A DNA stretch of 64,000 nucleotides, from contig NZ_CP009556.1 in the NCBI RefSeq assembly GCF_000959365.1, positions 1,054,001 through 1,118,000 on the forward strand, read 5' to 3'. The stretch comes from Burkholderia oklahomensis C6786 (GTDB lineage Bacteria; Pseudomonadota; Gammaproteobacteria; Burkholderiales; Burkholderiaceae). The position numbers and the translations under genes are program-made. Each line of letters begins with the position of its first letter. Positions within the stretch are counted from its first letter, which is position 1. This document shows positions 36,070 through 45,045 of this stretch, one piece after another. The notes under the pieces are model-generated. The model searched no databases. It was not told where the DNA came from and worked only from the letters and a program-made list of their open reading frames with translations.

Positions 36070-37932
36070 TTACCGCCAGGCGCGGCGGCTATGCGCGGCG
36101 GCCATTTCGGCGCCTTTGCGGGAGGCGGCGGCCGCATACTCGTCGGCGAGCGCGATGTCGATCAGCACCGGGTCGTGATCCGACGAGCGATACGCGTCGG
36201 GCGCGTAGTACGTGCGCTGCTGCTCGGCGGTCTTGTACGCGAGCGTGTATTGCAGCGCGATCGGCTCGTCCGCGTTGATGTGCCAGTCGTGCACTGCCTT
36301 CACGCGCGACGCGAGCGCGCTCGACGCGAGCGCGTGGTCGAGATAGCCGGCCTCGCCGTTGTACACGTAGCTGTACGCGCCCGCGCCGATCTTGCTCGAC
36401 ACGAGATTCACGTAGCCGCGCGACTCGAGCGTGCGAACCGGATCCTCGTACGTGTAGCTGTTGAGGTCGCCGATCAGCAGCACGCCTTCGCTCGGCACGC
36501 CGGTCGGCGTGCGGGCGAGCCAGTCCGCGACCTTCGACGCCGCGCGCGTGCGCGTCGCGTTCCAGCAGCCCTGACCGTCGCCCTGGTCGAGGTCGTCGCC
36601 CGTCGCGCTCGGGCAGTTCTTCGATTTCAGGTGATTCACGGCGACCGTCACCGCGCGCGAGCCGCCGACGGGCCGGAAGGTCTGCGCGAGCGGCTGGCGG
36701 TTCTTGTCGTCGATCGCGAGCGTCGCGGCCTCGCCGACCGGCTTCACCTTGCGGCTGTCGTAGATCAGCGCGACCGAGATCGCGTCGCCGCCGAGCCGCG
36801 CGATGCCCGGATCGACGACGCGCCAGCCGTCGCCGAGCTTCGCCGCGAGCTGGCGCACGGCGCTCAGCTCGCCGTAGCCGTCGTTCTCGATTTCCATCAG
36901 GCCGATCACGTCGGCATTGAGCGCCTTCAGCGCGCTGACGATTTTGGCGTCCTGCCGGACGAACTCGTCGTAGTTCTTCGCGCCGCGGTTGTTCGGATCG
37001 TCGAAGCCGCCGCCGGTGCCGTCGCCGTTGAAATAATTCAGTACGTTGAACGAAGCGACCCGCAGGTTCGCGCGCGGATCGCGTGCGGGCGCGGCCGCGC
37101 GCGGATTCGCACTCGCGCCGAACGCGGGCGTGCGCGCGCCCGGCACCGGCTGCAGGCGCCACGCGCCGTAGCGCATTTCCAGCACGCCTTCGACGTTGCC
37201 GACCGTGTAGCCCGCACGCAGCGTGTTCGCGGCGCTCAGCGCCGGCGCCGGATACGGGACGGTCGCCGGATTCTGCTTGTTCGAGCCGTCGTCGAGAATC
37301 AGCCGGTTGCGCGCGTTCGCTTCGGCCACGGTTTTCGCCTGCGCGGGCGGCACGACGCTCGTCGGCGTGCGCAGGCGCCCGTTGCTGAGCAGCACGCTGC
37401 CGTAGCGGCCGAGCTCGTAGACTTCGGTGACGGTCAATGTCTGCGGCAGCCGCACGAGCATGCCTTCGTATGCGGCGAACGTGCTCGCGTTGTCGACGGG
37501 CAGCGTGAGCGTCGCGGGCGTGACCGACTGGCCGCTTCCGCAGACCGCGATGCCGCCCGACAGCGTGAGCTGCGTCTGCCCGTATTTCTCTTCGACCTTG
37601 CCCGCGAGATGCACGAGATCGCCTGCTTGCGCGCGCGCCTTCGGCGCATAGACGAACAGCCCTTCGGACACGCCGGGCTGGTTGCGGCGCTGCGGATCGG
37701 CCTGCTGGACGAAGAAGCCGCCGAAGCCGTCGGCGCCGCCGAAGTCGGCCGTGACGACGGCTTCGATCGATACGTTCTGGCCGGCGAGCGGAGACGGTGC
37801 GCCGGCGCCCTGGATCTCGGCGATCGGCGTCGCGCTGCCGCCGCAGTTCGTGCTGACGGGCGCGGCGGTGGCCGCGAGGGCGAGGGACGGCAGGAGCGAC
37901 AGGATGGCGAGCAAGGGTGTCGGAGTGCGCAT
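36070..37932 (-). CDS. ExeM/NucH-type extracellular endonuclease
   Basis: A 620-residue exported nuclease. A signal peptide (cleavage near SLALAA, residue ~21) is followed by an OB-like domain (~45-260) and an endonuclease/exonuclease/phosphatase domain (~285-600). Catalytic residues are visible in RVASFNVLNYF, LMEIENDG, NHLKSKN, IGDLNSY and the terminal SSDHDPV. ExeM of Shewanella degrades extracellular DNA in biofilm and releases phosphate and carbon. Some homologues end in a sorting tag; here the C-terminus is only a short charged tail, so full secretion or periplasmic location is open. It is monocistronic. Confidence 0.92.
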   Translation of the reverse strand: MRTPTPLLAILSLLPSLALAATAAPVSTNCGGSATPIAEIQGAGAPSPLAGQNVSIEAVVTADFGGADGFGGFFVQQADPQRRNQPGVSEGLFVYAPKARAQAGDLVHLAGKVEEKYGQTQLTLSGGIAVCGSGQSVTPATLTLPVDNASTFAAYEGMLVRLPQTLTVTEVYELGRYGSVLLSNGRLRTPTSVVPPAQAKTVAEANARNRLILDDGSNKQNPATVPYPAPALSAANTLRAGYTVGNVEGVLEMRYGAWRLQPVPGARTPAFGASANPRAAAPARDPRANLRVASFNVLNYFNGDGTGGGFDDPNNRGAKNYDEFVRQDAKIVSALKALNADVIGLMEIENDGYGELSAVRQLAAKLGDGWRVVDPGIARLGGDAISVALIYDSRKVKPVGEAATLAIDDKNRQPLAQTFRPVGGSRAVTVAVNHLKSKNCPSATGDDLDQGDGQGCWNATRTRAASKVADWLARTPTGVPSEGVLLIGDLNSYTYEDPVRTLESRGYVNLVSSKIGAGAYSYVYNGEAGYLDHALASSALASRVKAVHDWHINADEPIALQYTLAYKTAEQQRTYYAPDAYRSSDHDPVLIDIALADEYAAAASRKGAEMAAAHSRRAWR

Positions 37933-38297
37933 GAAGACGGTCCGTTGTGTGGGAATCCTGAAAGCTTAATGACGCATGTTGACAGTTTTGCGTAAAGAAT
38001 AGACATGGATATGTAATCAGGCCACGTTTTTTGGGGCCGTGCTCGAGGCGGATCGCCGATGCGGGGCCGGCGATCCGCGATAGAACCGTTTCCGGCGTCC
38101 GGGGCGCGAGACGCCGGGCGCTTTCACGCGCCGGGCGCGCGTTCGCCCGCGCGGTTCCGCATCGCGGGGAAGCCATCGATTCCGATGGACCGACGCACGC
38201 CGTCCGCTCAGAATAGAGGCGCGGCCATCCGCGATTGCCGGCTCGATGCGGCCGCATCGAGCGATTCCGGACGGCGTCGTCATAGGAGGTGACGCAA
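37933..38297. promoter_or_regulatory. Divergent intergenic region, nuclease / YciI module
   Basis: 365 bases with an AT-rich patch at 37960-38030, which includes TTGACA (37979-37984), the best promoter candidate here although no matching -10 was assigned. The right end carries a perfect ribosome site (AGGAGGT, 38284-38290). No coding frame is supported. Confidence 0.4.
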
Positions 38298-38651
38298 ATG
38301 AGCTACATGTTGTTGATCGTCGAACCGCGGGGCCAACGCACGGCACGCGCGCGAGCCGAAGGCGAAATCCTGTACGAGCGGATGCGCCACTTCGCCGGCG
38401 AGCTTCAATCGCGCGGCGTGCTGATCGGCGCCGAATCGCTCGTGTCCGACGACAAGGCGACGCGCGTGCAGGTGCGCAACGGCGAAGTGCGTCTCGTCGA
38501 CGGACCGTTTGCCGAAGCGAAGGAAATGGTCGGCGGCTTCTTCCTGCTCGACGTCGAGACGGAAGGCGAAGCGCTCGCAATCGCGAAGGGCTGCCCCGCT
38601 GCCGAATGGTGCTCGGTCGAGGTGCGCGAGATCGGCCCGTGCTTCTCCTGA
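38298..38651 (+). CDS. YciI-like (DGPF) protein
   Basis: A 117-residue protein of the YCII-related family with the DGPF signature in VDGPFAEAKE (residues ~70-79). The ATG at 38298 follows AGGAGGT by seven bases. DGPF proteins form ferredoxin-like barrels and are the hallmark neighbours of ECF42 sigma factors, one of which lies at 40041. They are suspected sensors or enzymes of the module; no activity is proven. A second copy follows after 418 bases. Confidence 0.85.
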   Translation: MSYMLLIVEPRGQRTARARAEGEILYERMRHFAGELQSRGVLIGAESLVSDDKATRVQVRNGEVRLVDGPFAEAKEMVGGFFLLDVETEGEALAIAKGCPAAEWCSVEVREIGPCFS

Positions 38652-39069
38652 CCGGGTTCGGGTGAATCCGGAGGGCGCCCGCCAGGCGTCGCGTATCGCA
38701 TCGATCCAGGGTCGGCTCGCGCTAAACGGGTTTGCAACGTGTCCCGCAGGCCGCCCGCCAACGAGGCTTCCTGCGGGGCGCAGGGCAAGGTGGGACGCGC
38801 GTCGTTTGCGCCGAGCCAAACGCCCCGAATTTCGCGGGGCTGGCTGCCGCCAGAACGGCGTGATCGCCGGGCGATGCTCGCTGCGAATAATCCCGTATTC
38901 GTTCCTCGCTTGGTTTTAGGAGCGGCGAGCGCAAGTGCGTCATTTGCGTGAATCGAATCCAAGGGTTTTCCCTGATTCGACGCCCGGAGTGTCGAGCGGA
39001 GATCGCATTGTCCGTCGTAGGGACAGGATGCCGGATGAGGCGTCCGTCCATCTGCCAAAGGAGAGAGCG
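38652..39069. other. Spacer between the two YciI genes, with a hairpin
   Basis: 418 bases. A hairpin (TCGAATC, 38953-38959, with GATTCGA, 38974-38980, plus an inner AGGG/CCCT stem) lies ~90 bases before the second YciI start and could be a leader or processing structure. The segment 38740-38860 contains repeated CGGGGC/GCCCCG blocks. No coding frame is supported. Confidence 0.4.
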
Positions 39070-39483
39070 ATGCGTTTCATGATCATGGTGAAGGCCAACG
39101 CGACGAGCGAGTCCGGCGCGATGCCCGACGAATCCCTGATCGCCGCGATGGCGATCTATCACGAAGAACTGGCGAAGGCGGGCGTGCTGCTCGACGCATC
39201 GGGGCTGCAGCCGTCGTCGAAGGGCTGGCGCGTCCGTTATTCGGGCGGCAGGCGCACCGTCGTCGACGGTCCGTTCACCGAAACGAAGGAGCTGATCGCC
39301 GGCTACACGCTGATCCAGGTGCGCTCGCGCGACGAGGCGCTCGAATGGGCCCGCCGCTTTCCCGCGCCGTTCGGCGAGCGCGAGGACGGCGAGATCGAAG
39401 TGCGGCAGCTGTTCGAACTCGACGACTTCGAGCCGAGCGACGCGGTCGAGCGGTTCCGCGAGCTCGACAGCAAGCTCGGCTGA
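39070..39483 (+). CDS. YciI-like (DGPF) protein
   Basis: A 137-residue YCII-family protein starting MRFMIMVKAN, with the signature VDGPFTETKE (residues ~65-74). AAAGGAG precedes the ATG. It opens the tight run DGPF-SRPBCC-sigma factor. It differs from the first copy in its N-terminus and carries an extra acidic C-terminal segment, so the two are old paralogues rather than a recent duplication. Confidence 0.87.
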   Translation: MRFMIMVKANATSESGAMPDESLIAAMAIYHEELAKAGVLLDASGLQPSSKGWRVRYSGGRRTVVDGPFTETKELIAGYTLIQVRSRDEALEWARRFPAPFGEREDGEIEVRQLFELDDFEPSDAVERFRELDSKLG

Positions 39484-39504
39484 CGCGGGCGAGGGGAGAC
39501 GGCG

Positions 39505-40044
39505 ATGGTCGAGATCGTGGTGATCGCCTGCGCGGCGGTGGTCGCGCTGGCGCTGCTGTTGATGCTGTATGCGGCGTCGCGGCCGGGCATGTTTCGCGTC
39601 GAGCGCAGCGCGCGGATCGATGCGAGCGCCGAGCGCATCTTTCCATACGTGGCGGACCTGCGCCGCTTCAATGCGTGGAACCCGTACGAGCGCAAGGATC
39701 CGGCGCTGCGCGGCGAATACGGCGCGGTGACGTCCGGCATCGGCGCGAGCTATGCGTGGACGAGCGAGAAGGTCGGCGTCGGGCGCTTCGAGATCACCGA
39801 GCTCGATGCGCCGTCGCACGTGACGATGCAGCTCGACTTCGTGAAGCCGTTCGAGGCGCACGACGTCGCGGAATTCACGCTGCGGCCGGACGGCGACGCG
39901 ACGGTCGTCACATGGGCGATGCGCGGTCCGTCGCCGTTCCTGTCGAAGCTGATGCAGGTGTTCTTCAGCATCGACAAGATGGTCGGCGCGGATTTCACCG
40001 CGGGGCTCGCGAACCTGAAGGCGCTCGCGGAAGGGCGCGCATGA
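39505..40044 (+). CDS. SRPBCC-family protein with N-terminal membrane anchor
   Basis: A 179-residue protein. Residues ~4-26 are a hydrophobic anchor; the rest is a START/Bet v 1-like (SRPBCC) ligand-binding fold (RIDASAERIFPYVADLRRFNAWNPYER near the start). Such proteins hold hydrophobic ligands. Its end overlaps the sigma factor start (ATGA), so the two are coupled. Being membrane-bound and next to an ECF factor without a classical anti-sigma, it could be the signal receptor, which is inference. Confidence 0.85.
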   Translation: MVEIVVIACAAVVALALLLMLYAASRPGMFRVERSARIDASAERIFPYVADLRRFNAWNPYERKDPALRGEYGAVTSGIGASYAWTSEKVGVGRFEITELDAPSHVTMQLDFVKPFEAHDVAEFTLRPDGDATVVTWAMRGPSPFLSKLMQVFFSIDKMVGADFTAGLANLKALAEGRA

Positions 40045-41309
40045 CGGACGCCGCCGTTCATCGCGCGATCGATGCCGTCTGGCGAATCGAAGCGGCAAGG
40101 ATCATCGCGCACGTCGCGCGGCTCGTGCGCGACGTCGGCGCCGCCGAGGAGCTTGCGCAGGACGCGCTCGTCGCCGCGCTCGAGCACTGGCCGCGCGACG
40201 GCGTGCCGAACAATCCGGGCGCATGGCTGATGACGGCCGCGAAGCGCCGCGCGCTCGATCATTTGCGGCAGAACGTGCTGCATGCGCGCAAGCGCGAGCA
40301 GATCGGCCTCGATCTCGACGCGCTCGGCGCGCACGTGGCGCCGGACGTCGTCGACGTGCTCGAGGCGGCGCGCGACGACGACATCGGCGACGATCTGCTG
40401 CGTCTCGTGTTCACCGCATGCCATCCGGTGCTGTCGACCGATGCGCGCGTCGCGCTCACGCTGCGCCTGCTGGGCGGGCTGACGACGGGCGAGATCGCGC
40501 GCGCGTTCCTCACGCCCGAGCCGACGATCGCGCAGCGGATCGTGCGCGCGAAGCGCACGTTGTCGGCGGCGAAGGTGCCGTTCGAGGTGCCGCGTGCGCC
40601 GGAGCGCGCGTCGCGGCTTGCTTCGGTGCTCGAAGTGATCTACCTGATCTTCAACGAAGGCTATTCGGCGACGGCCGGCGACGACTGGATGCGTCCCGCG
40701 CTGACCGACGAAGCGCTGCGGCTCGGACGCGTGCTCGCCGAGCTCGCGCCCGACGAGAGCGAAGTACATGGGCTCGTCGCGTTGATGGAGATCCAGGCGT
40801 CGCGGATGCATGCGCGCATCGATGCGCAAGGGCGTCCGGTGCTGCTGCTCGATCAGGACCGCAGCCGCTGGGATCCGCTGCTGATCCGGCGCGGGCTTGC
40901 CGCGCTCGCGCGCTCGGAAGCGCTGGGCGGCGCGAGCGGCCCGTATGCGCTGCAGGCGGCGCTCGCCGCGTGCCACGCGCGTGCGCGCAGCGCCGACGAC
41001 ACCGAGTGGGAGCAGATCGTCGCGCTCTACGATGCGCTCGCGCAAGTCGCGCCTTCGCCCGTCGTCGAGCTGAACCGCGCGGTCGCGGTCGGCATGGCGT
41101 TCGGGCCGGCGGCGGGGCTCGAAATCGTCGACGCGCTCGCCGCCGATCCGGCGCTCGCGCGCTATCACTGGCTGCCGAGCGTGCGCGGCGATCTGCTCGC
41201 GAAGCTCGGGCGGCGCGACGAGGCGCAGGCGGAGTTTCGGCGCGCGGCCGACATGACGCTCAATGCGCGCGAGCGCGAGATGCTGCTCGCGCGGGCGATG
41301 GCGCGATGA
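40041..41309 (+). CDS. RNA polymerase sigma factor, ECF42-type with C-terminal extension
   Basis: A 422-residue sigma-70 family factor. Region 2 spans about residues 12-75 (AEELAQDALVAALEHW, NPGAWLMTAAKRRALD) and region 4 about 110-175 (LLRLVFTACHPVLS, LRLLGGLTTGEIARAFL). Beyond it is a helical extension of ~240 residues, the mark of ECF42, thought to replace the anti-sigma factor in control. The adjacent DGPF proteins fit this group. It would direct RNA polymerase to a small regulon, perhaps including its own operon; the signal is unknown. Confidence 0.9.
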   Translation: MTDAAVHRAIDAVWRIEAARIIAHVARLVRDVGAAEELAQDALVAALEHWPRDGVPNNPGAWLMTAAKRRALDHLRQNVLHARKREQIGLDLDALGAHVAPDVVDVLEAARDDDIGDDLLRLVFTACHPVLSTDARVALTLRLLGGLTTGEIARAFLTPEPTIAQRIVRAKRTLSAAKVPFEVPRAPERASRLASVLEVIYLIFNEGYSATAGDDWMRPALTDEALRLGRVLAELAPDESEVHGLVALMEIQASRMHARIDAQGRPVLLLDQDRSRWDPLLIRRGLAALARSEALGGASGPYALQAALAACHARARSADDTEWEQIVALYDALAQVAPSPVVELNRAVAVGMAFGPAAGLEIVDALAADPALARYHWLPSVRGDLLAKLGRRDEAQAEFRRAADMTLNAREREMLLARAMAR

Positions 41310-41842
41310 TGTGTCGCGGGGCGATCGGCGGCGGTTGGTTTGGCGGATTGCGGATGCGTGTGCGTGCGTAGGCGTCGTTGCCCGCGCATTGCGTCTCGGC
41401 ATGTGTCATGTCGTCGCACAAGGCATGTTTCGACGTCGATCAGGATGACACATGCGCATGCGAGTCGTTGCGCGTTGTCGCCATGTGCCGGGGCGGCGTC
41501 GTTTCGTTCCGACACGGTGGCGCGCTTGACGTAGCCTTCCGCAAGCCGCAAGCCGCAAGCCGCAAGCCGCAAGCCGCAAGCCGCAAGCCGCAAGCCGCAA
41601 GCCGCAAGCCGCGCGTCGCCCACGAGAAATATCGACGCGCAGTGCATCTTCATCTTCACGCGGCCGCATCGTCGACTTCGCTTCGACGCTTTCCCGCTTT
41701 CCACGAATGCATCGCACTCCGAATCGGAACTTGTGCGGCCTCGCCGACTCCCACGGTCGCGCGTTGCTTCATCGCGCAACCTACTCGCTCGGCGCATCGC
41801 GCCGATTCTCAATCGCAAGTTACGACTCTTACGGAACAGGGT
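41310..41842. other. Intergenic region with heptamer repeat
   Basis: 533 bases between the sigma factor and the amidase. It contains the (GCAAGCC)10 repeat (41541-41610). Sequence on both sides is of moderate GC with no coding bias. The amidase promoter is probably between 41620 and 41840. Confidence 0.4.
41541..41610. repeat. Heptamer tandem repeat (GCAAGCC)10
   Basis: Ten perfect copies of a seven-base unit, 233 bases upstream of the amidase start. A non-triplet unit in a non-coding position; likely variable by slippage. Not a CRISPR: there are no spacers. Confidence 0.96.
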
Positions 41843-42889
41843 ATGGCTGAAGAACAACAAGCGAAAATCATCAACGAGGGCAGGCGCGGTTTTCTCGCGC
41901 GTTCGTCGGCATGGCCGGTGGGAATGCTCATGCTGCCGCTCGCCGGCTGCGGCGATGGCGACGGCGTCGTGTCGTCCGCGCACGCGCAGGATGCGTCGCA
42001 GTCGTCCGGCGCGGCAGCCGGCGCGAGCTACACGATCGACCGCTCGATCCAGTCGCCGAATCAGGATTCGCGGGTGCGCACGCTCGTGCTGCACTACACG
42101 GCGCAGACGCTCGCGGATTCGTTGGCATCGCTGACCGATACGCAGCGGCAGGTCAGCTCGCACTATCTGGTGCCCGACGCGGCCGACGACGGCCAGCGCT
42201 TCAAGGTGTTCGAACTCGTGCCGGAGGCGCGCCGCGCATGGCATGCGGGCGTCAGCTACTGGCAGGGCGACCGGATGCTCAACGCGGGCTCGGTCGGCAT
42301 CGAGATCGTCAATCTCGGCTTTCCGCCGGAAGACGAAAACCTGCCGCTGATGAACCGGCGCTGGTATCCGTATCCGGACGCGCAGGTCGCGGTGTTCGGC
42401 GCGCTCGCCGCCGACGTCGTCGCGCGGCATCAGGTGCTGCCGCACAAGGTCGTCGGACACTCGGACGTCGCGCCCGGCCGCAAGACCGATCCCGGGCCGC
42501 TGTTCCCGTGGAAGAAGCTCTACGATCAATATCGGATCGGCGCGTGGCCGGAGGCGGAAGCCGTCGATTACTACCGGACCAACCGGCCGTTCGCGGGCGA
42601 CGTCGCGAGCCTGCAGTCGAAGCTGCTTGCGTACGGCTACGACACGCCGCAGACGGGGGCGCTCGACGCGCAGACGGTCAACATCGTGTCGGCGTTCCAG
42701 ATGCACTTCCGGCCGTCGCGCTACGACGGCGTGCCGGATGTCGAGACGGTCGCGATTCTCGACGCGCTGCTCGAGAAGTACTTCAACCGCAGCCGCTCGA
42801 TCAGCAAGCAGGTGCTGCCGGGCGCGACCGCGCCGGCGGGCGAGAAGGGCAGCGACGTATGGCCGCTCGCGCCCGCGTCGCCGCGCTGA
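41843..42889 (+). CDS. N-acetylmuramoyl-L-alanine amidase, AmpD/AmiD-like lipoprotein with peptidoglycan-binding domain
   Basis: A 348-residue envelope enzyme. The N-terminus (GRRGFLARS, then hydrophobic, then lipobox LAGC at ~33-36) looks like a Tat lipoprotein signal. The Amidase_2 domain spans ~70-225, with zinc ligands in VLHYTAQ, the central AWHAGVS and GHSDVAPGRKTDPG. A helical peptidoglycan-binding domain follows (~245-320). It cleaves the bond between MurNAc and the stem peptide; like E. coli AmiD it would act at the outer membrane on wall fragments. It is monocistronic. Confidence 0.9.
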   Translation: MAEEQQAKIINEGRRGFLARSSAWPVGMLMLPLAGCGDGDGVVSSAHAQDASQSSGAAAGASYTIDRSIQSPNQDSRVRTLVLHYTAQTLADSLASLTDTQRQVSSHYLVPDAADDGQRFKVFELVPEARRAWHAGVSYWQGDRMLNAGSVGIEIVNLGFPPEDENLPLMNRRWYPYPDAQVAVFGALAADVVARHQVLPHKVVGHSDVAPGRKTDPGPLFPWKKLYDQYRIGAWPEAEAVDYYRTNRPFAGDVASLQSKLLAYGYDTPQTGALDAQTVNIVSAFQMHFRPSRYDGVPDVETVAILDALLEKYFNRSRSISKQVLPGATAPAGEKGSDVWPLAPASPR

Positions 42890-43135
42890 CGTTGTAGACT
42901 GACGTGTGCCGCGCCGCGATGCGGCGCGGCATCGCCACCACCCGGCTGCCGTCGCCGCCTCCCGCCATCGCCGCACTATCGACGACATTGAAAAAGCCTA
43001 TTGGGGGATGCGCACGAGAGCGCCTAGATTGAAATGCACGGTGCCCCAGCGGCGGCAGCCGAGCTGCGCATCGTTCCCCACAATCGTTCATCCGGCCCGC
43101 CGCCGCGCGCGCCGGCATGAGGCACGGAGGCGCAG
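42890..43135. promoter_or_regulatory. Intergenic region upstream of the rubrerythrin operon
   Basis: 246 bases; should hold the rubrerythrin promoter and, given the oxidative-stress theme, an operator. A CGCCGCGATGCGGCGCGGC inverted repeat at ~42911-42929 may end the amidase transcript. No U-tract is present. Confidence 0.4.
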
Positions 43136-43558
43136 ATGGCACAGCTCAAGGGCAGCAAGACCGAAGAGAACCTGAAGTACGCGTTCGCCGGCGAGTCGCA
43201 GGCGAATCGCCGCTACCTGTACTTCGCATCGAAGGCGGACGTAGAGGGACAGAACGACATCGCCGCATTGTTCCGTTCGACGGCCGAAGGCGAAACCGGC
43301 CACGCGCACGGCCACCTCGAGTATCTGGAAGCGGTCGGCGATCCGGCGACGGGCTTGCCGTTCGGCTCGTCCCGCCAGAACCTGCAATCGGCGATCGCGG
43401 GCGAGACGCACGAGTACACCGACATGTACCCGGGCATGGCGAAGACCGCGCGCGAAGAAGGCTTCGACGAAATCGCGAACTGGTTCGAGACGCTCGCGAA
43501 AGCGGAACGCAGCCACGCGAATCGGTATACGAAGGCGCTCGACGCGCTCGTCGACTGA
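43136..43558 (+). CDS. Rubrerythrin-family diiron protein (no rubredoxin domain)
   Basis: A 140-residue four-helix-bundle diiron protein. Iron ligands are visible as Glu in [11 protein letters not shown], the [10 protein letters not shown] pair, [10 protein letters not shown], and [10 protein letters not shown]. There are no cysteines, so the usual rubredoxin electron carrier is missing and electrons must come from a partner, plausibly the multi-cluster iron-sulphur protein encoded next. It reduces hydrogen peroxide in the cytoplasm. First gene of a three-gene set (rubrerythrin, Fe-S protein, DUF3501). Confidence 0.92.
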   Translation: MAQLKGSKTEENLKYAFAGESQANRRYLYFASKADVEGQNDIAALFRSTAEGETGHAHGHLEYLEAVGDPATGLPFGSSRQNLQSAIAGETHEYTDMYPGMAKTAREEGFDEIANWFETLAKAERSHANRYTKALDALVD

Positions 43559-43679
43559 GCGCGCCGCTCGCCGGCGCGCGAGCGTTCGCTCGTCGTACCG
43601 TCAGCCGGAGGCGGCCGCGCGCGTCGCCGCACGGTCCGGCACAACGCGCGCGGCCGCGCGCAACGTGATGGAGCTGCCC

Positions 43680-45017
43680 ATGTCTCACCGAGAAGGCAGT
43701 CTGGAGGCCCCCACCCGCCATCCGCTCGATTGGCGCTCGGACGCGTTCCACGATCAGGCTGCGATCGACGCCGAGTTCACCCGCGTGTTCGAGATCTGCG
43801 CCGGCTGCCGGCGCTGCGTGTCGCTGTGCGGCGCGTTTCCGACGCTGTTCGATCTCGTCGACGAAACCGAGACGGGCGACGCGCATGCGGTCGATCCGAA
43901 ATCGTTCGGCAAGGTCGTCGACCAGTGCTATCTGTGCGACCTCTGCTACATGACGAAATGCCCGTACGTGCCGCCGCATCCGTGGAACGTCGATTTCCCG
44001 CACCTGATGCTGCGTGCGAAGGCCGCGCGCTACAAGCGCAACGACGTCAAGCTGCGCGACAAGCTGCTGTCGAACACCGACATGCTCGGCTACTTCGCCG
44101 GCATCCCGATCGTCACGCAGACCGTCAATGTCGCGAACCGCACGCCTGCCGTGCGCAGCGCGCTCGAAGCGACGCTCGGCGTCGATCGTCACGCGTGGCT
44201 GCCGCCGTTCGCGTCGCGCAAGTTCCGCCGCGCCGCGCCGCGCTCGTCCGGCCCGCTGCCGCGTGACGGCGAGCGCACGCCGGGGCGCGTCGCGATCTAC
44301 GCGACCTGCTACGTGAACTACAACGAGCCGGGCATCGGCCACGATCTGCTCGCGGTGCTCGCGCACAACGACATCCCGTACGAACTCGTCACGAGCGAAG
44401 CATGCTGCGGAATGCCGCTTCTCGAGCAGGGCAATCTGGAAGGCGTCGCAAGGAAAAAGGAGGCGAACATCGCGGTGCTCGCCCGCTATGCGCACGAAGG
44501 CTATGCGCTGATCGGCGCGATTCCGAGCTGCGTGCTGATGTACAAGAGCGAGCTGCCGCTGATGTTTCCCGACGATCCCGACGTGCGCGCGGTCGCCGAC
44601 GCGTTCTGGGACCCGTTCGAATACGTGATCGCGCGCCATCGCGACGGCCTGCTGAAGACCGACTTCAAGCACGCGCTCGGCACTGTCTCGTACCACGTGC
44701 CGTGCCATGCGCGCGTGCAGAACATCGGACGCAAGACGGCCGATGCGCTGTCGCTCGTGCCGGGCACGAAGGTGAACGTCGTCGAGCGCTGCTCGGGTCA
44801 CGCGGGCACGTTCGGCGTGAAGAAGGAATTCCATGCGCAGGCGCTGAGGATCGGCGCGCCGGTGTTCAAGGCGATGGCGGAGCAGGCGCCCGACTACATG
44901 TCGTCCGATTGCGCGCTCGCGGGGCATCACATCGAAGAGGGGATCGGCGCGAAAGGCGCCGCGCCGCCGCCCTTCGCGCATCCGATCACGCTGCTGCGCA
45001 AGGCATACGGCATCTGA
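43680..45017 (+). CDS. Heterodisulfide-reductase-related iron-sulphur protein (GlpC/GlcF-like)
   Basis: A 445-residue protein with two [4Fe-4S] motifs, [11 protein letters not shown] (residues ~41-51) and [12 protein letters not shown] (~83-94), followed by two HdrB-type cysteine-rich domains marked by [14 protein letters not shown] (~239-252) and [12 protein letters not shown] (~366-377; the second reads CSG instead of CCG). GlpC/GlcF relatives pass electrons from a flavoprotein to quinones, but no flavoprotein gene is here. The ATG at 43680 has GGAG six bases upstream. Position suggests it feeds electrons to the rubrerythrin; this is inference. Confidence 0.88.
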   Translation: MSHREGSLEAPTRHPLDWRSDAFHDQAAIDAEFTRVFEICAGCRRCVSLCGAFPTLFDLVDETETGDAHAVDPKSFGKVVDQCYLCDLCYMTKCPYVPPHPWNVDFPHLMLRAKAARYKRNDVKLRDKLLSNTDMLGYFAGIPIVTQTVNVANRTPAVRSALEATLGVDRHAWLPPFASRKFRRAAPRSSGPLPRDGERTPGRVAIYATCYVNYNEPGIGHDLLAVLAHNDIPYELVTSEACCGMPLLEQGNLEGVARKKEANIAVLARYAHEGYALIGAIPSCVLMYKSELPLMFPDDPDVRAVADAFWDPFEYVIARHRDGLLKTDFKHALGTVSYHVPCHARVQNIGRKTADALSLVPGTKVNVVERCSGHAGTFGVKKEFHAQALRIGAPVFKAMAEQAPDYMSSDCALAGHHIEEGIGAKGAAPPPFAHPITLLRKAYGI

Positions 45018-45045
45018 GCACGGCGTACCGAACGAGGAGCACGAC

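Noticed and set aside
36089..38257. Long Arg/Ala-rich frame overlapping the nuclease gene
   Set aside because: Shadow of the ExeM-type gene, whose frame has a signal peptide and complete catalytic motifs.
38951..38980. tRNA-like or riboswitch structure in the YciI spacer
   Set aside because: Only a single imperfect hairpin; no tRNA arms or known riboswitch core.
41541..41610. Possible CRISPR array
   Set aside because: Direct seven-base units without spacers and no cas genes; it is a simple tandem repeat.
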